Shown here: positions 58,364-64,000 of the stretch, piece by piece
Numbering within the stretch: position 1 is the stretch's first letter
How the letters are laid out: every line of letters starts with the position of its first letter
Assembly (NCBI RefSeq): GCF_009711205.1
Contig: NZ_WMIG01000009.1
Coordinates: 62,001 to 126,000 of the forward strand
Direction of reading: 5' to 3'
Origin: Paracoccus litorisediminis
GTDB taxonomy: Bacteria; Pseudomonadota; Alphaproteobacteria; Rhodobacterales; Rhodobacteraceae
DNA length: 64,000 bases
Program-made: the position numbers and the translations under genes
Notes under the pieces: model-generated
Seen by the model: only the letters and a program-made list of their open reading frames with translations
Told to the model about the DNA's origin: nothing
The model's database searches: none

Positions 58364-58391
58364 GCGGCCCCGGCGCAAGGTCCGGGGCCGC
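58364..58391 (-). terminator. Hairpin between MFS and GMC genes
   Basis: Perfect 10-bp stem GCGGCCCCGG/CCGGGGCCGC with an 8-nt loop, 23 nt after the MFS stop, followed on the minus strand by TTCGCTTTC. Confidence 0.65.
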
Positions 58392-58414
58392 AAAGTTTCA
58401 CACAGTCAAGTGGA

Positions 58415-59713
58415 TCAGACTTCGTCCTTGCCCGAGGCGATCAGGCACAGAAGCGTCACCACCGCGGCCGCCAGCATGTAATAGCCGACATGGGTCAGGC
58501 CATAGGTCTTTTGCAGCCAGGTCGCGGCATAGGGGGCCAGCGAGGCGCCAAAGATGCCCGCGAAGTTGAAGGTGATCGACGACCCGGTATAGCGCACCTG
58601 CGTCGGGAAAGGTGCAGCCAGCGCCGCCCCGATCACGCCATAGGTCAGGCCCATCAGGAACATGCCCAGGGTGACAAAGGCATAAAGCGCGGCTTCGCTT
58701 CCGCTCATCAGCGGCGCCAGGAAGAACGAGAAAGCCCCGATCAGCACCGTCACCACCATCAGGAACGGACGGCGACCCGTGCGGTCAGCAATCTTGCCCG
58801 CGATCGGAATCGCGATCCCGAAGATGACCGAGCCATAGATCTGCAACAGCAGCGCATCAAGGAAGGGAACCTGACGGACCTTGACGTTATAGGACAGCAG
58901 CCATGCCGAGCAGATGTAGAACAGCACGAACGTAACCAGCGCAACGAAGGTGCCCAGGAACAGGCTGCGCTTGTGGTTGCGGAACAGCTCGACCACGGGA
59001 ACCGAGACACGCTTATCACGCTTGACCGCATCCGAGAATTCCGGGGTCTCGGTGATCGACAGACGCACCCACAGACCCAGCGCGATCAGCACGATCGAGG
59101 CCAGGAACGGCAGACGCCAGCCCCATGCCAGCAGGTCTTCCTGCGACATGAAGTGCAGCAGCACCCAGAAGAAGCCCGAGGACAGGAACAACCCGACCGG
59201 CGCGCCCAACTGCGGGAAGATCCCGTACCAGCTGCGCTTGCCCTCGGGCGCGTTCTCGGTCGCAAGCAGCACCGCGCCGCCCCATTCGCCGCCCAGACCA
59301 AAGCCCTGACCAAAGCGGCACAGCGCCAGCAGCGCAGGCGCGGCGACGCCGATCTGCGCATAGGTCGGCAGCAGGCCAATCACCACGGTCGAGACGCCCA
59401 TCGTCAGCAGCGCCGCGACCAGCGTCGCCTTGCGCCCGATGCGGTCGCCGAAATGGCCAAAGACGATCGCGCCAAAGGGCCGGGCAAAGAAAGCGATCGA
59501 GAAGGTCGCAAAGGATGCCAGTAGCGCCGTGGTCGGATCGCTGGCCGGGAAGAATAGCGCCGGGAAAACCAGCACGGCAGCGGTGGCATAGACGTAGAAA
59601 TCGAAGAATTCGATGGTCGTGCCGATCAGGCTGGCAAGCAGGACCTGCGCCGGCGAATTGACAGGCGTCTTGCTGCGCGCCGCAGCGGGCGAGCCAATGG
59701 ATTGGTCAGTCAT
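58415..59713 (-). CDS. MFS transporter, metabolite:H+ symporter (MHS) type
   Basis: A 432-residue protein with 12 predicted membrane segments. The MHS signatures TIEFFDFYVYATAA (helix 1), ARPFGAIVFGHFGDRIGRKA (loop 2-3) and GFGLGGEWGGAVLLATENAP (helix 4-5) are all present. Relatives carry dicarboxylates, shikimate, proline/betaine or aromatic acids. The adjacent GMC dehydrogenase suggests a linked substrate. Confidence 0.92.
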   Translation of the reverse strand: MTDQSIGSPAAARSKTPVNSPAQVLLASLIGTTIEFFDFYVYATAAVLVFPALFFPASDPTTALLASFATFSIAFFARPFGAIVFGHFGDRIGRKATLVAALLTMGVSTVVIGLLPTYAQIGVAAPALLALCRFGQGFGLGGEWGGAVLLATENAPEGKRSWYGIFPQLGAPVGLFLSSGFFWVLLHFMSQEDLLAWGWRLPFLASIVLIALGLWVRLSITETPEFSDAVKRDKRVSVPVVELFRNHKRSLFLGTFVALVTFVLFYICSAWLLSYNVKVRQVPFLDALLLQIYGSVIFGIAIPIAGKIADRTGRRPFLMVVTVLIGAFSFFLAPLMSGSEAALYAFVTLGMFLMGLTYGVIGAALAAPFPTQVRYTGSSITFNFAGIFGASLAPYAATWLQKTYGLTHVGYYMLAAAVVTLLCLIASGKDEV

Positions 59714-59910
59714 TCATTCTTGTCCGCATTTTCGAGGGGTGGTGCGGTCATCGCGGACGATGCGCACCGGGCGCGCATAACCGACCCTCGGCGCGATTGA
59801 AACACCGCACCGTTCGAAAAATTGCGTTTGCATGGCAGGTTTGCGCAATGGAATTAGCTCACCGCCATATAGGTCAGCAATTATTCCATATTTTTACCGC
59901 CCGCAAGCGG

Positions 59911-59933
59911 AAAATGGGCGGGTCGCCCCGCCC
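59911..59933 (-). terminator. Terminator of the cpdB-like gene
   Basis: 7-bp stem GGGCGGG/CCCGCCC with a 4-nt loop, followed on the minus strand by ATTTTCC, 5 nt past the stop. Confidence 0.82.
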
Positions 59934-59938
59934 AGCGC

Positions 59939-61903
59939 CTAAAGCGTCAGCCGAAGACGCAGGAAGCCGCCTTCGCCCTCACCGGCTTCCTCAAGCTTCA
60001 GCCCGCGCTCACGCATGCGGTCCAGATAATCGCGCGCCTTGGGGCCGGTCTCGAATACCGCCGTGGCCCCCTCGACCGGGGCAAAGCGCCAGTTCGCATC
60101 GGCCGAGGGCGAGATCGTGCCCTGCTCGACGATATAGCGCACCAGCACGTCGCGATTGGTATCCGGCGCGGCAAGGATCACGGTCGAGCCATCCGCCCCC
60201 GGAAACTCGCCGCCGCCCGAGGCGCGGTAATTATTGGTCGCGATCAGGAATTCCTGCGCGGGATCAACCGCTTTCCCGCCAAACTTCAGGTCACTGATGC
60301 GATTGGCGTCCGCGTTCACCACCTCACCCTTTTCGACGCCGAATTTCGACGGTTGCGACAGGTCGATCTGATAGGTCACCCCGTCGATCACGTCGAAATT
60401 GTAGGAACGGAAATCGGGGTTCAGCAGGGCCACGTCCTTGGCCCCCGGCGCGATCTGGTTGAACTGCCCGGCCGAGCGCTCAAGCCAGTCCTTCAACTGC
60501 GCGCCCGTCACCTTCACCACTTGCAGCGTATTGGGATACAGGTACAGGTCCGCGACATTCTTGATCGCCACCGGGCCTTTGGGCACGTCGGTATAGTAAT
60601 CCGGGCCACCCCGCCCGCCCGCCTTGAAGGGTGCTGCGGCGGATAGCAGCGGCAGCCCCTCATGCGGGGTGCCCTTCAGCAATTGCCGCGCATACCAGGT
60701 CTGGGCCAGCGACACGATCTGCACGGACGGATCATCCGCCACCTGCGCGAAATAGCTGTATAGGGGCGCATCGGTCTGGCCGACCTCGGCCCGGACGTAT
60801 TCCAGCGTCGCCTCGTGCCCCAGCTTGGCGGCAGCCAAAGCCGGGGCATAATCGCCCACCAATGCCTCGATCTTGCGATCCTCGGTCCGGCGATAGATCG
60901 GCCGCGCCTCGGACATGCCGTCGACAACCTTCCAGCCCCTGCCGTCATGCTCCAGCGCCAGATCAATCAGCCCCATATGCGAGCCCCAAAACCCCGCCAT
61001 GACCGCAGGCACCCCCTTGATCCGCCCGGTGGCAGGGTCCAGCCCCTCGCCTTCGTAATCCTTCGACGGCCAGACGCCGTGGGCATGCCCCATGACGATG
61101 GCGTCGATCCCCTCGACATCGGCCAAGTGATAGGAGGCATTCTCCATCCCCGGTGTGGCGGGATCGGTGGACAGGCCGGAATGGGCCAGCGCAATGACGA
61201 TATCCGCCCCCTGCCGCAGTTCCGGAACCCATGCGCGAGCGGCCTCGAGAATGTCGCGAGTCTCATATTTGCCCGCCAGATGCCCGGCATCCCATTGCAT
61301 GATCTGGGGCGGCACGAAGCCGATCAGACCGATGCGGATCGGATGCTCGCGCCCGGCCCCGTCCTTCAACTGACGCTCAAGGATGGTGAAGGGCTGAAAC
61401 ACCAGCACGTCATCCTCGGGCTTGGCGCCCAGCTTGCGGGCGAAATTCGCGCAAGTGATCGGCCGCGTCGTGGTTTTCGTCGCATGTTCAAGGAATTCCA
61501 TGCCATAGTTGAACTCATGGTTGCCCACGGTTCCGGCGTCAAATTCCAGCGTGTTCATCGCCGCAATGACCGGATGGGTGTCGCCATCCTTCATGCCCTT
61601 CTTGTAGGCCATGTAATCGCCCAGCGGATTGCCCTGCAGGTAATCCCCATTGTCGACAAGGATCGAGTTTCCGGCCTCGGCCCGGATGGCCTCGATCAGG
61701 CTGGCAGTGCGCGACAGGCCGACCGTGTCATTCGGTTTGTCGGCGTAATAGTCATAGGGATAGATGTGGCAATGCAGGTCGGTCGTGGACAGGATTCGCA
61801 GATGCGCCTGTCCTGCCTGCGCCCGCGCGGCATAGGGATGCAGGACGGCCACACCCGCCGCGGCGGCGGTGCTGGCAAGGAAGCGGCGACGGGACAGGGA
61901 CAA
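59939..61903 (-). CDS. cpdB: 2',3'-cyclic-nucleotide 2'-phosphodiesterase/3'-nucleotidase, Tat-exported
   Basis: A 654-residue periplasmic nucleotidase. Residues 1-28 are a Tat signal (SRRRFLASTAAAAG...ARAQ). The metallophosphatase domain has STTDLHCHIYPYDYY, DNGDYLQGNPLGDY, GNHEFNYG and GHAHGVWPS metal-ligand motifs; the C-terminal 5'-nucleotidase domain has LKDWLERSAGQFNQ and TNNYRASGGGEFPG, with the substrate aromatic residues. It recovers phosphate and nucleosides from external nucleotides. Confidence 0.93.
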   Translation of the reverse strand: MSLSRRRFLASTAAAAGVAVLHPYAARAQAGQAHLRILSTTDLHCHIYPYDYYADKPNDTVGLSRTASLIEAIRAEAGNSILVDNGDYLQGNPLGDYMAYKKGMKDGDTHPVIAAMNTLEFDAGTVGNHEFNYGMEFLEHATKTTTRPITCANFARKLGAKPEDDVLVFQPFTILERQLKDGAGREHPIRIGLIGFVPPQIMQWDAGHLAGKYETRDILEAARAWVPELRQGADIVIALAHSGLSTDPATPGMENASYHLADVEGIDAIVMGHAHGVWPSKDYEGEGLDPATGRIKGVPAVMAGFWGSHMGLIDLALEHDGRGWKVVDGMSEARPIYRRTEDRKIEALVGDYAPALAAAKLGHEATLEYVRAEVGQTDAPLYSYFAQVADDPSVQIVSLAQTWYARQLLKGTPHEGLPLLSAAAPFKAGGRGGPDYYTDVPKGPVAIKNVADLYLYPNTLQVVKVTGAQLKDWLERSAGQFNQIAPGAKDVALLNPDFRSYNFDVIDGVTYQIDLSQPSKFGVEKGEVVNADANRISDLKFGGKAVDPAQEFLIATNNYRASGGGEFPGADGSTVILAAPDTNRDVLVRYIVEQGTISPSADANWRFAPVEGATAVFETGPKARDYLDRMRERGLKLEEAGEGEGGFLRLRLTL

Positions 61904-62067
61904 GGCATCTCTCCTGCGAATGGGTCAGCGGTCGGCGCGGAGGCTTGCCCATCTGCCCCCCAAGGTCAAATGACAAACACGCATGACGCGAGCTTGCCCA
62001 TCATCCGCTTGTGCGATCGGCGCTTTGCCGCTATCAGCCTCGGCTCTTCGCGGAAAAGGGACAGGAC

Positions 62068-63315
62068 ATGGCTGACGATATCCTTGCCATCGATTTCGGC
62101 ACGTCGAACAGCGCGGCGGCGATCCTGCAGGACGGCCAGGTGCGCCGCATCCCGATCGAGCATGGCGCGGACACCCTGCCCACCGCCGTCTTCTTTCCCA
62201 CGCGGGGCGGGTCGATGCGGATCGGGGCCGCCGCAGCCGAGGCGCTGATCGAAGGCGATGACGGCCGCTACATGCGGGCGCTGAAAAGCGTGCTGGGCAC
62301 CTCGCTGGTCCATGAGACCCGGCTGATCGGCGGCAAACGCCGTTCGATCGCGGATATTGTCGCCGATTTCCTGCGCGAGGTGAAATCCCGCGCCGAGACC
62401 GCAACCGGCCAGCGCTTCACCCGCGCCCTGTCGGGTCGCCCCGTCCATTTCCACAGCAACGCCCCCGAACGCGACGCGCAGGCCGAGGACGATCTGCGTG
62501 CCTGCTACCACGCCGCGGGTTTCGATGAAGTGTCCTTTCTGGTCGAACCCGAGGCGGCCGCTCTGGCCTCGCATGGGCTGGGCCGGGCTGGCGGGCTGGG
62601 GCTGATCGTCGATATCGGCGGCGGCACCTCGGACTTCTCGGTCTATCGCAGCGAGGCGACCGGCGCCCGCATCCTTGCCAATCACGGCATCCGTCTGGGC
62701 GGCACCGATTTCGACCATGCCGTGTCGATGACCCATGCCATGCCCGCCCTTGGTCATGGCAGCGAACTTCGCCGCGAGATGGGCGAGGGCCTGCTGCCGG
62801 TCCCGAACGCCGTCTATTCGGAACTGGCGACCTGGGCGCGCATCCCCTTTCTTTACACGCCCGAGACCCGGCGAATGGCGCAGAACATGGCGAAACTGGC
62901 GGTGGACCGCGCCGCCATGTCGCGGCTGGTCACCGTGCTGGACGAGGAACTGGGCCATGAACTGGCCTTCGCCGTTGAACGCGGCAAGATCGCCGCGAAT
63001 GGCGGCAGCAATGATGCGGGCATCCGCATGGGCTTCATCGAACCGGGCCTGACCCGCGCCGTCACCCCGACGTCATTGCACGACGCCTTGGCGCAATACC
63101 GCGACGACCTGACCCAAGCCGCGCGCGAGACGCTGGACATGGCCGGAGTAACCCCGGATCAGATCGAAAGCGTCGTGCTGGTCGGCGGCTCCAGCCTGAT
63201 GGAACTGGTCAGCCGCGCCGCGCAGGATCTGTGCCCACAGGCCGGGCTGGAACGATCTGAGGCCTTCACCGCCGTCGTGGACGGGTTGGCGCTGGCAACG
63301 GCGCGACCCGCCTGA
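62068..63315 (+). CDS. Hsp70-family protein (YegD-like)
   Basis: A 415-residue chaperone-like ATPase with only the nucleotide-binding part. Phosphate 1 is LAIDFGTSNSAAAI, phosphate 2 is LIVDIGGGTSDFSVY and the adenosine motif is VVLVGGSSLMELVSRAAQ. The substrate-binding domain of DnaK is missing, as in YegD. AGGAC precedes ATG 62068. Divergent from cpdB. Role unknown. Confidence 0.9.
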   Translation: MADDILAIDFGTSNSAAAILQDGQVRRIPIEHGADTLPTAVFFPTRGGSMRIGAAAAEALIEGDDGRYMRALKSVLGTSLVHETRLIGGKRRSIADIVADFLREVKSRAETATGQRFTRALSGRPVHFHSNAPERDAQAEDDLRACYHAAGFDEVSFLVEPEAAALASHGLGRAGGLGLIVDIGGGTSDFSVYRSEATGARILANHGIRLGGTDFDHAVSMTHAMPALGHGSELRREMGEGLLPVPNAVYSELATWARIPFLYTPETRRMAQNMAKLAVDRAAMSRLVTVLDEELGHELAFAVERGKIAANGGSNDAGIRMGFIEPGLTRAVTPTSLHDALAQYRDDLTQAARETLDMAGVTPDQIESVVLVGGSSLMELVSRAAQDLCPQAGLERSEAFTAVVDGLALATARPA

Positions 63316-63427
63316 CAACCGCGTCAGCACCACGCATTTGACGGAAATGGTGATCCGGCAGTGGGCATTCCCTGCTTGCAGCGCCGGGCGATCTGTTATG
63401 ATGTGAGCCCGCGCATACCGGACGAGA

Positions 63428-64000
63428 ATGATGAGCACAGCCGAGGCAACCGACCGCAAGACCAGCAAGGCCGCCGCAGCGGTCCGCGCGACGGGCCTGC
63501 GCCCGCATCGCCAGCCGCTTCTGACCAATATTTCAGCGGCACGCTGGCTGCTTTTGGGGATCGTGCTGGCCTCGGTCTATTTCTTTCATGGCTTTCTGGT
63601 CCCGGTTCTGGCGGCAGCTGTGATCGCGCTGGCCAGCTGGCCCTTGCGCGAACGCGGCGTGCATCAGCTGGGCCTTGGCCGGACGCTGACCGCGACGGGG
63701 ATGGTGCTGATCCTTGTCTGCTTCCTTGTCATCCCGATCGCCATGGCGCTGGTCTATGCCTTCCGCGAGCTGCGGGAATGGATCAACTGGGCGATCTTCG
63801 TGAATGCCTCGGGCGCGCCGACACCGGCATGGATGGTCGACCTGCCTCAAGTCGGCACATGGCTGGATGAGCAATGGCGCACCTATATCGGCCATCCCGG
63901 CGGCATCAGTGAGATCGTGCAGGCGATTTCCGGATCGAATATCGGGACGATCTATCGCGGCGCGCTGACGGCGGGCTCACTGGCCTTTCATCTGGCGCTG
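63428..64000 (+). CDS. AI-2E family transporter, N-terminal part
   Basis: The first 191 residues of a PerM/TqsA-like permease; the rest runs off the right edge. A basic N-terminus is followed by hydrophobic segments RWLLLGIVLASVYFFHGFLV, PVLAAAVIALASW and GMVLILVCFLVIPIAMALVY, then the long amphipathic region typical of the family. Start 63428 or 63431. Substrate is not predictable. Confidence 0.85.
   Translation, partial: MMSTAEATDRKTSKAAAAVRATGLRPHRQPLLTNISAARWLLLGIVLASVYFFHGFLVPVLAAAVIALASWPLRERGVHQLGLGRTLTATGMVLILVCFLVIPIAMALVYAFRELREWINWAIFVNASGAPTPAWMVDLPQVGTWLDEQWRTYIGHPGGISEIVQAISGSNIGTIYRGALTAGSLAFHLAL

Noticed and set aside
56921..59524. 867-codon plus-strand frame across the GMC and MFS genes
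   Set aside because: Runs antisense through two well-supported genes and their terminator; composition artefact of high GC.
60815..62248. 477-codon plus-strand frame opposite cpdB
   Set aside because: Antisense to the nucleotidase and overlapping the true Hsp70 start in another frame.

Overview
The window is GC-rich, densely coded DNA from an alphaproteobacterium, most likely a Paracoccus-like member of the Rhodobacterales. That placement is an inference from the protein sequences and from the conserved gene order ihfB-lapA-trpF-GNAT-trpB, rpsA-cmk and rpsB-tsf. No 16S gene is present to confirm it.

Left host flank (1-15640). It begins with the start of an NdvA/ChvA-type glucan ABC exporter running off the edge. 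A purine-catabolism block follows: an NCS2 purine permease, divergent from a fused allantoinase(PuuE)-OHCU decarboxylase(UraD) gene that is coupled to (S)-ureidoglycine aminohydrolase. Next come glyoxalase I, AlkB, a DsbA-like thiol oxidoreductase and a small secreted protein. The group trpB, GNAT, trpF, lapA, ihfB follows, then rpsA, cmk, an orphan LuxR-type regulator, tsf and rpsB. Several clear factor-independent terminators separate these units.

Prophage (about 15662-56048, 40.4 kb). A complete-looking temperate phage sits in a tRNA-Thr(TGT) gene. A 21-bp core repeat lies at both ends, inside the anticodon arm. The left end keeps the old 5' half of the tRNA. At the right end the phage supplies a new 5' half and so restores the gene. 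The phage is a hybrid: lambda/HK97-type head genes (Nu1/GpA terminase, lambda-type portal, fused S78 protease-HK97 capsid) with a P2-type contractile tail (D, X, U, tape measure, E/E' with a T-TTT-TTG frameshift site, FII tube, FI sheath, W, V, I, J). Late genes run leftward from about 41.2 kb to 16.2 kb. The early lytic genes also run leftward: Cro-like repressor, an O-like initiator with internal iterons, a VRR-NUC nuclease, a DnaA domain IV protein and a Mor-like activator. A CI-like repressor, a GapR-like protein, an excisionase-like protein and a tyrosine integrase run rightward. Cargo genes include an opposite-strand gene in the tail operon, an esterase tail fibre in the head operon, a Hint-domain protein, a 514-aa protein of unknown function, a lipoprotein, and a translationally coupled three-gene cassette (STAS/GHKL-ATPase, DUF4325 STAS-like protein, membrane protein).

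Three things stand out. (i) An 18-bp element, TGAAATCCCGCCAGAGGA or a close variant, occurs five times, always on the late strand and 49-94 bp before a structural or lysis gene start. (ii) The GHKL/STAS/membrane cassette looks like a signalling or defence module. (iii) Palindromic TGTCCAGA-N-TCTGGACA iterons lie inside the replication initiator gene, as in lambda gene O.

Right host flank (56084-64000). It holds a small glycine-rich protein, a GMC oxidoreductase with an MHS-type MFS transporter, a Tat-exported 2',3'-cyclic-nucleotide phosphodiesterase/3'-nucleotidase, a YegD-like Hsp70 protein and the start of an AI-2E family permease.
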